From NCBI GenBank assembly GCA_050050115.1, contig JASFUX010000069.1:1-14060 (forward strand): DNA of 14,060 nt, in the 5' to 3' direction. The stretch is from JASFUX01 sp050050115 (GTDB taxonomy: Bacteria > Pseudomonadota > Alphaproteobacteria > Caulobacterales > Maricaulaceae). The translations under genes and the position numbers were made by a program. Below are positions 1-8,822 of this stretch, one piece after another (positions within the stretch are counted from its first letter, which is position 1; every line of letters starts with the position of its first letter). The notes beneath the pieces are model-generated. The model was not told the DNA's origin. It made no database searches and worked only from the letters and a program-made list of their open reading frames with translations.

Positions 1-635
1 TAGTTGAGGTCCAGATGCGCGCCGCGGAACATCTGACCGGCCGCCTGAACGATCCGGTTGCCCTTGACGTCCTCCACCCCGACGTTGAGCAGGCCGACGC
101 GCGGGCGCTCGGAGTGATGCACGGCGCGGTGGAACGCCTCGCCCATGATCGCGAACTCGACCAGCTGGCCCGCGTCCACCTCCACGTTCGCGCCGACGTC
201 GAGCACGACCGAGAAACCGTGCGGCGTTGGCCAGCTCGCAGCGATCGCCGGACGGTGCACGTTCTCCATTGTCCTCAAGACCACCTTGGAGATGGTCATG
301 AGAGCGCCGGTGTTGCCGGCTGATAGCGCGGCCTGCGCCTCCCCGGCTTTCACGGCCGCGATCGCATTCCACATGCTCGAACCGCGGCTGCGCCGGATCG
401 CCTCGGCGGGCTTGTCGGTCATCGACACGAAGGTGTCGGTGTGGCGCACCTCGCAGTAGCTCGCACACGCGGCGTGCTCGCCTTGGAGGAGCGGTTCAAG
501 CTGTGCGGCGTCCCCGTGCAGCAAGTAGCGCGCGCGCGCGCCTTGGCGCACGGCGTACGCGATGCCCGCGACGGTCGCGGCGGGGCCGTGATCGCCCCCC
601 ATGGCGTCAATGGATATCACCGCTTGGGCGGGCAT
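1..635 (-). CDS. plsX: Phosphate acyltransferase PlsX, N-terminal part (cut by window edge)
   Basis: PlsX makes acyl-phosphate from acyl-ACP, the first step of the PlsX/PlsY route to phosphatidic acid, as a peripheral enzyme at the inner membrane. Reading the minus strand from the ATG at 635-633 gives 211 codons with no stop before the window edge; full PlsX proteins are about 340-350 residues, so roughly the last 130 are missing. Visible family signatures are the N-terminal IDAMGGDHGP (residues 9-18), SAGNTGALM in the first half, VVLDVGAN, and RVGLLNVGVEDVKGN. AGGA lies a few bases before the ATG and supports this start. Upstream on the same strand, 91 bp away, is the CBP3-type chaperone; in many alphaproteobacteria a DUF177/YceD gene sits between them, but here it does not. 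The identification is very secure; only the C-terminus is unseen. Confidence 0.95.
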   Translation of the reverse strand, partial: MPAQAVISIDAMGGDHGPAATVAGIAYAVRQGARARYLLHGDAAQLEPLLQGEHAACASYCEVRHTDTFVSMTDKPAEAIRRSRGSSMWNAIAAVKAGEAQAALSAGNTGALMTISKVVLRTMENVHRPAIAASWPTPHGFSVVLDVGANVEVDAGQLVEFAIMGEAFHRAVHHSERPRVGLLNVGVEDVKGNRIVQAAGQMFRGAHLDLN

Positions 636-651
636 GGTCGGGTCCTGCTAT

Positions 652-665
652 GACGCTTCAGCGTC
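652..665 (-). other. Small stem-loop in the plsX leader
   Basis: GACGC and GCGTC form a perfect 5-bp stem around a 4-nt loop, 17 bases upstream of the plsX ATG and just before its putative Shine-Dalgarno AGGA. There is no T-run, so it is not an intrinsic terminator. It may affect translation initiation or may be chance in GC-rich DNA. Confidence 0.25.
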
Positions 666-726
666 CCGGACGGCGCAAAACCGGCGGACGATAGCCGATA
701 AAGGTCAAATGGCAACTCGCCGCGCC

Positions 727-1266
727 CTACTGCGGCGGGGGAGCCCAGTCCGGCGCGGCGCCGTTCAGCAAGTCTTCAACGGGTTGGCTGGCGAGCGCGG
801 CGCTGCTCTCGCAGACGTACCGCGCAAGCGCCGAGACGAACGCCGGTTCGGGCTCGGCGGTGGCGAGCGCATTGCGGCGCAATACGTCCTCCAGCGCGGA
901 ATCATCCCCAGAAATGAGCGCGGCGCGATAGGCGTTCAAGCGGCCGTAGAACGCCTCCCCCATCTTGCGGATCTTCTTTGACACGCTCAGATCGCCGACG
1001 CCGATCTCGCGAAGCGCGGCGTCGAACTCGTCGAACATCTGATCGAACATGGCTTGGCGCTCTTCGGGGTATTCCTCCCCCGCCCCGCTCAGCCGCTCGT
1101 GCAGCAAGGCCACGTGCAACACCATGCTTTCGAAGCGGCCGTCTAGCGTATCGGGGATGCGGCCAGGCCCGTAGAGGGCCGGGCGCCGCGCGGCGTCGCG
1201 CGCCGCGTCAAGCAGACGTGCGCCGGCGGCTTGCGCGGGCGCATCTTTTTTGCGTAGTCCAAACAT
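727..1266 (-). CDS. Ubiquinol-cytochrome c chaperone, CBP3/UQCC1 family
   Basis: This 179-residue protein matches the CBP3/UQCC1 family (ubiquinol-cytochrome c chaperone domain), whose mitochondrial members bind newly made cytochrome b and help assemble the bc1 complex. Family-like segments are the helical GRFESMVLHVALLHERL (about residues 43-59), the acidic MFDQMFDEFDAALREIGVGD (about 73-92), SVSKKIRKMGEAFYGR (about 94-109) and an Ala/Leu-rich helical C-terminal half. There is no signal peptide or membrane segment, so it should act in the cytoplasm at the inner membrane face. The ATG at 1266 starts the conserved MFGLRKK-type N-terminus, although no strong Shine-Dalgarno is visible. It is divergent from bamE and precedes plsX, which is the usual alphaproteobacterial neighbourhood. 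Bacterial function is inferred from the eukaryotic family. Confidence 0.85.
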   Translation of the reverse strand: MFGLRKKDAPAQAAGARLLDAARDAARRPALYGPGRIPDTLDGRFESMVLHVALLHERLSGAGEEYPEERQAMFDQMFDEFDAALREIGVGDLSVSKKIRKMGEAFYGRLNAYRAALISGDDSALEDVLRRNALATAEPEPAFVSALARYVCESSAALASQPVEDLLNGAAPDWAPPPQ

Positions 1267-1380
1267 CGCGATGCTCGCTTCGGCCGCCCTGGCCCTTTAG
1301 AGTTCGGGCGGAATAGAACCATTGCGCGCCGAACGCCAAGCCGGAACGCACATGCGACAATATCGAATGGGGATGCCCGG
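1267..1380. promoter_or_regulatory. Divergent intergenic region between cbp3-like gene and bamE
   Basis: These 114 bp separate two genes reading outward, so promoters for both should lie here or just inside the genes. I could not find a convincing -35/-10 pair. A weak candidate toward the chaperone gene is TTGGCG followed 16 bases later by TCTATT on the minus strand. The assignment rests on gene orientation, not on a motif. Confidence 0.4.
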
Positions 1381-1872
1381 ATGAAATACGGCCGTCACGC
1401 CGCCGCCGCATTGCTTCTCGCCGCCGCAGCAGCCAGCGCCTGCACGCCAGTGGTCCGCCGGCACGGTTACGTGCCCGAAAGCGTGCCGCTGAGCGACATC
1501 CAGCCCCAGGTCGACAATCAGACGACCGTTTTCGACCGCTACGGCTCGCCTTCGACGACAGGCACCTTCGACGGCTCGACCTGGTACTACATCACCAACG
1601 TGCGCGAGCAGCTCGGCTACCTCCGCCCCGAGTCGACGGCGCGCCTCATCACCGAGGTGAGCTTCGACGAGACCGGCGTGGTCGCGAGCGTCGAAACCTA
1701 CGACCTCGATGACGCGCGAACGGTCAACCTGATCAACCGCACGACTCCGACCCGCGGGCGCGAGATCACGATCCTCGAGCAGCTCCTGGGCAACGTCGGC
1801 TCGCTGCCGACCGATCAGATCACCAATCAGGACAACCTTCCTGGCGGCGCAGGCGGCCCGCGGCGCGAGTAG
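1381..1872 (+). CDS. bamE: BamE/SmpA/OmlA-family outer membrane assembly lipoprotein
   Basis: BamE is a small lipoprotein of the BAM complex that stabilises BamA-BamD and helps insert beta-barrel proteins in the outer membrane. The 163-residue product has a lipoprotein signal: MKYGRH, an Ala/Leu-rich core, then ASAC with the acylated cysteine at position 21. The SmpA/OmlA fold follows, with the segment QPQVDNQTTVFDRYGSPS (about residues 41-58), the aromatic WYYITN, and the C-terminal TPTRGREITILEQLLGN (about 122-138), typical of the longer alphaproteobacterial form. It reads alone on the plus strand, divergent from the bc1 chaperone gene, and ends 29 bp before a strong hairpin terminator. The alphaproteobacterial C-terminal extension and the conserved neighbourhood make the call safe. 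Confidence 0.92.
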   Translation: MKYGRHAAAALLLAAAAASACTPVVRRHGYVPESVPLSDIQPQVDNQTTVFDRYGSPSTTGTFDGSTWYYITNVREQLGYLRPESTARLITEVSFDETGVVASVETYDLDDARTVNLINRTTPTRGREITILEQLLGNVGSLPTDQITNQDNLPGGAGGPRRE

Positions 1873-1901
1873 CGCGCGACGCTCGATCGCCAAAGACGAA
1901 G

Positions 1902-1935
1902 AAAGCCCGCCGTCAGCTTTGACGGCGGGCTTTTT
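1902..1935. terminator. Strong intrinsic terminator between convergent bamE and hppA, probably bidirectional
   Basis: AAAGCCCGCCGTCA (1902-1915) pairs perfectly over 14 bp with TGACGGCGGGCTTT (1920-1933) around the loop GCTT. The plus strand continues with more T residues to give a run of five T, as expected for terminating bamE. On the minus strand the stem is followed by TTTCTTC, so it can also terminate hppA, whose stop codon is 18 bp away. Confidence 0.92.
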
Positions 1936-1951
1936 CGTTGCGGCTCTCAGC

Positions 1952-4081
<2,130 letters not shown>

Positions 4082-4242
4082 CGTTTTTTGCCCCGAAAAG
4101 TTGCGAGTTGCGCAGCCCGCGGCCAGTACCCAGCGCGCCGCGCTATGCATGGAAATGAAGGTGGCGCACGCTCTGCCATATTCGCGGCGGGCGCGCAACA
4201 CAGGCGGGCGATTGGGAGACCGAAGGGCCGAATCGGCCGTCG

Positions 4243-4731
4243 TCAGCCGGCGTGAGCGTCCACGCTGAGGAACTCGATGCGCTCGACATCTTCGATCGCG
4301 ACAACGTCGGCGAGGCTTTCGCGAATGATCTGCCGGGCCCGTTCGGGATCGATTCGCGTCGGATCATCCGGCGAAGCGAGAGAGACCCGGTGGCCGACGC
4401 GAATCAGACGGTCACGCGCCAAGTGCGCCCGCTCGCGGATGCGCCAAGGGTCACGCCCCTCGGTCACGATCAGGCGGACGCTCACGAACATGTAGCCGTG
4501 AAGCTCGCCGTTCGAGAAAGACGGGATCGACAAGGTCGGGATGTCGACGGCCCTCGGACCGGCGTCGCCGCCTTCGTCGAGTTCGTCGGTCGCGCTGGGC
4601 AGCGTGAAGCTGGCCTGGATCCGGTTGCTCGGTCCCTCGTTCCCGCCGCCATGTCCGCCTTCAGCCGCGGCGGCGGGCGTCGCAGCGAAAGCGAATGCGC
4701 AAAGCACGGTGATCAAGGACAGACGCATCAC
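4243..4731 (-). CDS. Small exported protein of unknown function, FliL-like layout
   Basis: I do not recognise this 162-residue protein with certainty. It begins with a clear signal peptide: a basic start, hydrophobic LSLITVLCAFAFAA, and a likely signal peptidase site after PAAAA near residue 23. A Gly/His-rich and acidic linker follows (about 24-58), then SFSNGELHGYMFVSVRLIVT (about 71-90, strand-like), a basic helix (about 97-113), and RIDPERARQIIRESLADVV (127-145) ending in IEDVERIEFLSVDAH. This strand-helix-helix-strand order recalls the periplasmic domain of FliL, but the sequence match is too weak to name it. It lies on the same strand between thiL (55 bp upstream) and hppA (161 bp downstream). 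Either of two adjacent Met codons, at 4731 or 4728, could start it. It is probably periplasmic or membrane-anchored. Confidence 0.7.
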   Translation of the reverse strand: MMRLSLITVLCAFAFAATPAAAAEGGHGGGNEGPSNRIQASFTLPSATDELDEGGDAGPRAVDIPTLSIPSFSNGELHGYMFVSVRLIVTEGRDPWRIRERAHLARDRLIRVGHRVSLASPDDPTRIDPERARQIIRESLADVVAIEDVERIEFLSVDAHAG

Positions 4732-4786
4732 AGAGCGAGCATACGCCTGTCAGTCTTAGCAATGGGTGAATCCGTAGGGCTGCAAT

Positions 4787-5752
4787 TTAGAAATGCACGA
4801 AGCCCGGGCGGGTGATTTCGATCTCGCCGCCTGCCGCGTCAATGAGCACGGCCCCCTCGCCTTTGACCACCGTCCCGATGCGGCTCACGCGCACGTCGGA
4901 CGCGGACGCGATCTCCTCGCCGATCGCCTCCGGCCCGCAGAACATCACTTCATAGTCGTCGCCGGAAGTCGCCAACTCGGCGACGGCGCGGGCGGCGTTC
5001 GGCTGACAATCGCGCCAGGCCGTTCCAGCGGCGCTCAGAGGAATTGCTTCTGCATCTATGCGAAGGCGGACGCCGGACGTGCGGGCGACATGGCCGGCGT
5101 CCGCGAGCAGCCCGTCAGAGACATCGATTGCTGCGGTCGCACGGCGGCGCAGCGCCTCAGCGAGCGCCGGAACCGGTTTCGGGCATTGGTATTGTTCGAC
5201 AAGGTAGGCGCGATCCTCATCGGAAAGAGCGCCCAAGGCACTCTCTGCGGCGCGCAGGCCAAGGCCGCCGTCGCCGATCGCGCCGGTGACGAAGACGACG
5301 TCGCCAACTTTCGCACCGCTGCGCGGCACGAATTCGCTCTTCGGGACCAGTCCCAGCGCAGTGACGGCGAGGGTCAGCGGTCCGTCCGCCGCCGTCGTGT
5401 CCCCGCCCAGCAGCGCAACGCCGAACAGCTCCTGAGCGGTCGAAAGTCCGGCGACGAACTTTCTCTTCTCATCAAGCGACATGCCGCGCGGCCAGACCAC
5501 GCTGAGAAGATAGGACTGCGGCTCGGCGCCCTTGGCGATCAGATCCGAGACGTTCACGGCAAGCGCCTTGTGCGCCACGGTCTCGATCGGATCGGCCGCG
5601 CGGAAGTGCACGCCCGCGACCAGTACGTCCGCGGTTGCGACCAGCTCCATCCCCTCGGGAGGCGCGAGCGTTCCTGCATCGTCGGTCAAATCGCGCGCGC
5701 CAGCGCCGGCCAGCGGCGCGAGAAGCTCCCGGATAAACTCGAACTCGTCCAT
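4787..5752 (-). CDS. thiL: Thiamine-monophosphate kinase ThiL
   Basis: ThiL phosphorylates thiamine monophosphate to thiamine diphosphate using ATP, the last step of TPP synthesis in the cytoplasm. The 321-residue length is normal. The AIR-synthase/PurM-like fold shows its metal- and nucleotide-binding motifs: LTDDAG (22-27), TADVLVAGVHF (40-50), NVSDLIAKGA (67-76), GGDTT (116-120), DVSDGLL (210-216) and SGDDYEVMF (263-271). Most relatives have G-D-D-A at the first motif; here threonine replaces the glycine while both aspartates are kept, so activity is expected. It follows nusB by 20 bp on the same strand, the usual alphaproteobacterial order, and is the last clear member of the glyA-to-thiL cluster. 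Confidence 0.96.
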   Translation of the reverse strand: MDEFEFIRELLAPLAGAGARDLTDDAGTLAPPEGMELVATADVLVAGVHFRAADPIETVAHKALAVNVSDLIAKGAEPQSYLLSVVWPRGMSLDEKRKFVAGLSTAQELFGVALLGGDTTAADGPLTLAVTALGLVPKSEFVPRSGAKVGDVVFVTGAIGDGGLGLRAAESALGALSDEDRAYLVEQYQCPKPVPALAEALRRRATAAIDVSDGLLADAGHVARTSGVRLRIDAEAIPLSAAGTAWRDCQPNAARAVAELATSGDDYEVMFCGPEAIGEEIASASDVRVSRIGTVVKGEGAVLIDAAGGEIEITRPGFVHF

Positions 5753-5772
5753 GCGCGCTCTTTCAGCCGCCT

Positions 5773-6246
5773 TCAGGACGCTCCTGCGGACTTCTCTCCG
5801 CTCCGCGCCAACGCATCGAGGGCGGCGTTGATGAAGCCGGGCTCGGGACCGTCGAAGAAGGCGTGCGCGATCTCGACGTAGGCGTCAATCGAAGCGGCAG
5901 GCGGAATGTCTCCCATGTCGAGTAGCTCGACGGCGCCGGCGCGGAGGATCGCGCGAACCGTCGCGTCGAGGCGATCGAGCCGCCAGCCTTCAGCGAGCAC
6001 GCCGGCGAGCCCGCGATCGAGCCGCGCCTGATCGCCAACGACGCCTTGAACAACCCGGCGCAGCAAATCTGCATCGAGATCGTCAGCCGTCTCTTCGTCC
6101 TCGTGCAGCTGGCCTTCGACAAACTCTTCGATCACGTCGGCCGCGCCGCGCCCCGACAGCTCCATCTGATAGAGCGCCTGCACCGCAGCAAGCCGGGCGG
6201 CGTTGCGGCGGCGGATGTAGTCGTCGGGGCTGTCGGCCGGCGTCAT
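5773..6246 (-). CDS. nusB: Transcription antitermination factor NusB
   Basis: NusB pairs with NusE (ribosomal protein S10) on boxA RNA to support antitermination of rRNA operons. The 157-residue, all-helical protein shows the family features: RRNAARLAAVQALYQMELSG near the N-terminus (13-32), LDRLDATVRAILRAGAVEL in the middle (about 90-108), IDAYVEIAHAFF (120-131) and the C-terminal PGFINAALDALAR (136-148). The ATG at 6246 overlaps the ribH stop codon in an ATGA junction, which supports translational coupling and this start. A ribH-nusB pairing is widespread in bacteria. Confidence 0.96.
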   Translation of the reverse strand: MTPADSPDDYIRRRNAARLAAVQALYQMELSGRGAADVIEEFVEGQLHEDEETADDLDADLLRRVVQGVVGDQARLDRGLAGVLAEGWRLDRLDATVRAILRAGAVELLDMGDIPPAASIDAYVEIAHAFFDGPEPGFINAALDALARSGEKSAGAS

Positions 6247-6695
6247 CCCAACCGCTCGTCGTACTTGGCGTGCACCGCGATCATCGCAGCGAGCGCACGA
6301 GCCGCCTCCCCGCCCTTGTCGCGCCCGCCAGGCGCTAACGCCGCGCGCTCACGGGCCTGGGTTTCGTTCTCGACGGTGAGCACGCCGAAGCCGATCGCGA
6401 GACGGTCCTTCACCGCAAAATCCATCAGCGCGCGGGCGATCTCTTCGCAGATGTGATCGTAGTGGCTCGTCTGACCGCGAATAACGCAGCCCAGAGCAAG
6501 GAAGCCCGCATAGCGCCCGCTCGCGCTCGCCGCCGCGATCGCGCCCGGAATCTCGAATGCGCCCGGCACTTCTATGCGCTCGAAGGTCAGGCCCGTGGCC
6601 GTGAGCGCCCGTTCTGCGCCCGCTTCGAGGTCGGCGACGATGTCGGCGTAGTACGGCGCGCTGACGATCAGCACAGGTTTGTCAGTCGAAGTCAT
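6243..6695 (-). CDS. ribH: 6,7-dimethyl-8-ribityllumazine synthase
   Basis: RibH condenses 5-amino-6-ribitylaminouracil with 3,4-dihydroxy-2-butanone 4-phosphate to give lumazine, the penultimate step of riboflavin synthesis. The 150-residue product has VPGAFEIP (43-50), GCVIRGQTSHYDHIC (69-83) with the probable catalytic histidine at 78, GFGVLTVENETQARERA (102-118) and the C-terminal KGGEAARALAAMI. Two starts are possible. The ATG at 6695 has AGGG about 11 bases upstream and gives the short N-terminus usual for the family. A GTG at 6722 would add nine residues and overlap the ribE stop by 4 nt (GTGA), but I see no ribosome-binding site before it. I prefer the ATG. The gene is coupled to nusB downstream by a 4-nt overlap. 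Confidence 0.94.
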   Translation of the reverse strand: MTSTDKPVLIVSAPYYADIVADLEAGAERALTATGLTFERIEVPGAFEIPGAIAAASASGRYAGFLALGCVIRGQTSHYDHICEEIARALMDFAVKDRLAIGFGVLTVENETQARERAALAPGGRDKGGEAARALAAMIAVHAKYDERLG

Positions 6696-6718
6696 GTTCG
6701 CTCGGCCCTGGACGACGC

Positions 6719-7324
6719 TCACTGGCGCGCGTCGACGATGCGCGCGAGGTAGCGCGCGACGAGGTCGACCTCAAGGTTGACGCGCGCGCCGGACTGCAAT
6801 TGGCCGAGCGTCGTGACCTCTCCGGTGTGGGGGATCACGTTGACCTCGAACGATGCGCCTTCGACGCGGTTGACCGTCAGCGAGACGCCGTCAACACCGA
6901 TCGAACCTTTCGCGGCGATGAAACGCACCAGCTCGCCCGGGGCCTCGATTTCAAGGCGTATCGACCCGCCGACCGCCTCGCGCGCCCGCACCGCTCCGAC
7001 ACCGTCGACGTGGCCAGTCATCAGATGCCCGCCCAGATCGTCACCCGCCTTCAATGCACGTTCGAGGTTGACCGCGTCGCCCACCGCCCACGCGCCGAGG
7101 GTCGTAAACTCCAGGGTCTCGCTAGACGCCTCGACCGCGAAGCCCGCGCCGCCTTCGACCGGCCAGCGCTCGATCACTGTGAGGCAGCAGCCCGCATGCG
7201 CAATCGAGGCGCCGACGTCGATGGTCGTCGGATCGTACGTCGAGGCGATCTCGAACCGTCGCGCATCGCGGCCCTCGGCGATCACGAGCACTCGCCCGAC
7301 ATCGGAGACGATCCCGGTGAACAT
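6719..7324 (-). CDS. ribE: Riboflavin synthase, alpha subunit
   Basis: This enzyme dismutates two lumazine molecules to riboflavin and 5-amino-6-ribitylaminouracil; active as a trimer. The 201-residue protein is the usual two-barrel repeat. The first half has MFTGIVSDVG (1-10) and SIAHAGCCLTV (40-50), with the cysteine pair where the active-site cysteine lies. GGHLMTGHVDGVG (98-110) opens the second half, followed by GSIGVDGVSLTVN (140-152) and VIPHTGEVTTLG (163-174). The start is set by the invariant MFTGIV at 7324; the frame is open 14 codons further upstream, but that part overlaps the end of the GST gene. A G-rich ribosome-binding site lies in the last codons of the GST gene, whose stop is 4 nt before this ATG, so the two are probably co-translated. 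Confidence 0.96.
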   Translation of the reverse strand: MFTGIVSDVGRVLVIAEGRDARRFEIASTYDPTTIDVGASIAHAGCCLTVIERWPVEGGAGFAVEASSETLEFTTLGAWAVGDAVNLERALKAGDDLGGHLMTGHVDGVGAVRAREAVGGSIRLEIEAPGELVRFIAAKGSIGVDGVSLTVNRVEGASFEVNVIPHTGEVTTLGQLQSGARVNLEVDLVARYLARIVDARQ

Positions 7325-7328
7325 CGCG

Positions 7329-8003
7329 CTAGCCCCCCAAGAGTTGATACGGCCCGCCGCGCTCAAGCGCGCGGCTATAGCCGGGTCGCGCCCGAACGGT
7401 CTCCAGCCACTTCGTCAGGTGCGGACGGTCGCCAAGACCGACACGCGCATTCGCCCCTTCGACCGCAAAGCTCATCATCACATCGACGGCGCTGAACGCC
7501 TCTCCCGCGAACCACGGCGAAGAGGTTAGCGCGCGCTCCCAATGATCGAGGTGATCGACCAACTGCGGACGGATCAGAGTGTCGAGCGCAGTCTTGCCGA
7601 CGCTGCGGACGATCCCGCCGATCACAGGCGGACCTTTGCGCTGAGCGATCCTGCCGAAGATCAGCTGCAGGAGCAGAAGCGGCATCGCCGAGCCCTCGGC
7701 GTAGTGCAGCCAGTAGGTGAACTGTCGCCGCTCCGGCGTCCCAGCGGCCGGCCGAAGTCTTCCCTCGGCGTCATATGTGTCGAGCAGATACTCGAAGATC
7801 GCGCCGGTCTCCGGAATGATCTCGCCGCCGTCCTCGATCATCGGCGACTTGCCGAGCGGATGGACCGCCTTCAGCTCAGCCGGCGCGCGCATGGTCTGCG
7901 GATTGCGCTCGTAGCGAATGACCTCGTAGTCGAGGCCTAGCTCTTCGAGCAGCCACAGCACGCGCTGGGAACGGGAATTGTTGAGGTGGTGAACTTTGAT
8001 CAT
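7329..8003 (-). CDS. Glutathione S-transferase family protein
   Basis: The 224-residue protein has a thioredoxin-like N-terminal domain (about 1-80) and an all-helical C-terminal domain (about 90-215). HHLNNSRSQRVLWLLEELGL (5-24) is a typical bacterial GST start with serines at 10 and 12 as candidate glutathione-activating residues. HPLGKSPMIEDGG (48-60) carries the cis-proline, and IPETGAI (63-69) provides the Glu-Thr pair for the glutathione gamma-glutamyl group. AFSAVDVMMSF (169-179) is the N-capping helix motif of the second domain. The substrate cannot be told from sequence. It lies inside the riboflavin cluster, 45 bp after ribD and 4 bp before ribE, on the same strand, which is not a standard position. 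A role linked to flavin synthesis is possible but unsupported. Confidence 0.92.
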   Translation of the reverse strand: MIKVHHLNNSRSQRVLWLLEELGLDYEVIRYERNPQTMRAPAELKAVHPLGKSPMIEDGGEIIPETGAIFEYLLDTYDAEGRLRPAAGTPERRQFTYWLHYAEGSAMPLLLLQLIFGRIAQRKGPPVIGGIVRSVGKTALDTLIRPQLVDHLDHWERALTSSPWFAGEAFSAVDVMMSFAVEGANARVGLGDRPHLTKWLETVRARPGYSRALERGGPYQLLGG

Positions 8004-8048
8004 GTCCTAGTGCTCTCGTTCGTCTCGCAGCCGCCGCGCGCGCTCATG

Positions 8049-8822
8049 CTAGCTCGTACGCTCATAAGACTCCCATAGATCCTCGCCAACCTCGCGCACG
8101 CCGGTCCGGCGGAAGCGCGGCGCGTCGGCGAGCTTGGCGATCTCCAGGGCGGCGATGGCGGGCAGCCCCTCCTCGCCCAAGATGATGGGCGCGCGAAACC
8201 ACTCGATGCGGTCGATGAAACCCGTGCGCAGAAACGAAGCGGCGAGCCGGCCGCCGCCTTCAAGCAAGACCGAAGCGGGTGTCGCCTTGTTTCCCGCCCG
8301 TCGGCCGCGCGCGGCCAAATCTACCCGGCTGAGCGCGCATTTCGGGTCGATCCCTGCACCGTCTGCATCGCCAGGACAGAAGAAAAAGCAAATCCGCTCG
8401 GGGTCAGGGAACTCGCCGTAGCGCTCGGTCACGCGCGCGACCTCCGCCGAGACCTTCGCGTCACCGACGAGTTCTTTGTCCTCTCGCGTAATGACAACGA
8501 GGTTGCTCTCCTCGCTCGCGGTGATGAACAGCCGAGCCTCGAACGGCGTGCGCAACCGCGCGTCGGCAATGACACGCAATGGCTGACGCTCTTTGAACTC
8601 CGGCAAGCGGACAGTGAGTTCCGGGTCATCTGCGAGCACTGTTCCAGAGCCTACAAGCACCGCATCGTGCGCCGCACGGAGCCGATGGACTTCCGTACGC
8701 GCCGCCTCTCCCGTAATCCACTTGCTCTCCCCCGACGCCGTCGCGATGCGGCCGTCGAGGGATGTGGCGATCTTCAGAGTGACGGTCGGGCGTTCGGCGA
8801 CGGGCTTGACCGGTACGCTCAC
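8049..8822 (-). CDS. ribD: RibD-type reductase domain protein lacking the deaminase domain
   Basis: This protein of 257 residues matches only the C-terminal half of RibD, the NADPH-dependent 5-amino-6-(5-phosphoribosylamino)uracil reductase of riboflavin synthesis. Motifs are RPTVTLKIATSLDGRIA (11-27), GESKWITG (31-38), VGSGTVLADDPELTVR (57-72), PLRVIADARLRT (81-92), LLEGGGRLAASFL (186-198) and APIILGEEG (211-219). The usual N-terminal zinc deaminase domain, with HAE and PCxxxGxTxPC motifs and about 145 residues, is absent. It is not split off nearby, because nrdR ends at this start (GTGA overlap, GTG at 8822). The stretch about 140-182 is longer and less family-like than usual, containing three phenylalanines and a basic run. 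It could be a true standalone reductase or a diverged RibD-like reductase; I favour the riboflavin role from context. Confidence 0.85.
   Translation of the reverse strand: MSVPVKPVAERPTVTLKIATSLDGRIATASGESKWITGEAARTEVHRLRAAHDAVLVGSGTVLADDPELTVRLPEFKERQPLRVIADARLRTPFEARLFITASEESNLVVITREDKELVGDAKVSAEVARVTERYGEFPDPERICFFFCPGDADGAGIDPKCALSRVDLAARGRRAGNKATPASVLLEGGGRLAASFLRTGFIDRIEWFRAPIILGEEGLPAIAALEIAKLADAPRFRRTGVREVGEDLWESYERTS

Noticed and set aside
4082..4201. 40-codon upstream extension of hppA
   Set aside because: The conserved N-terminus begins at the ATG at 4081; the extension has no similarity to the family and starts within a likely promoter region.
4226..4240. Palindrome GGCCGAATCGGCC downstream of the exported-protein gene, as a possible terminator
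   Set aside because: The symmetry leaves only a tiny loop and no T-run follows on either strand.
4793..5881. Plus-strand open frame of 362 codons opposite thiL and the end of nusB
   Set aside because: It covers the complement of two well-supported genes and shows no family motif or ribosome-binding site.
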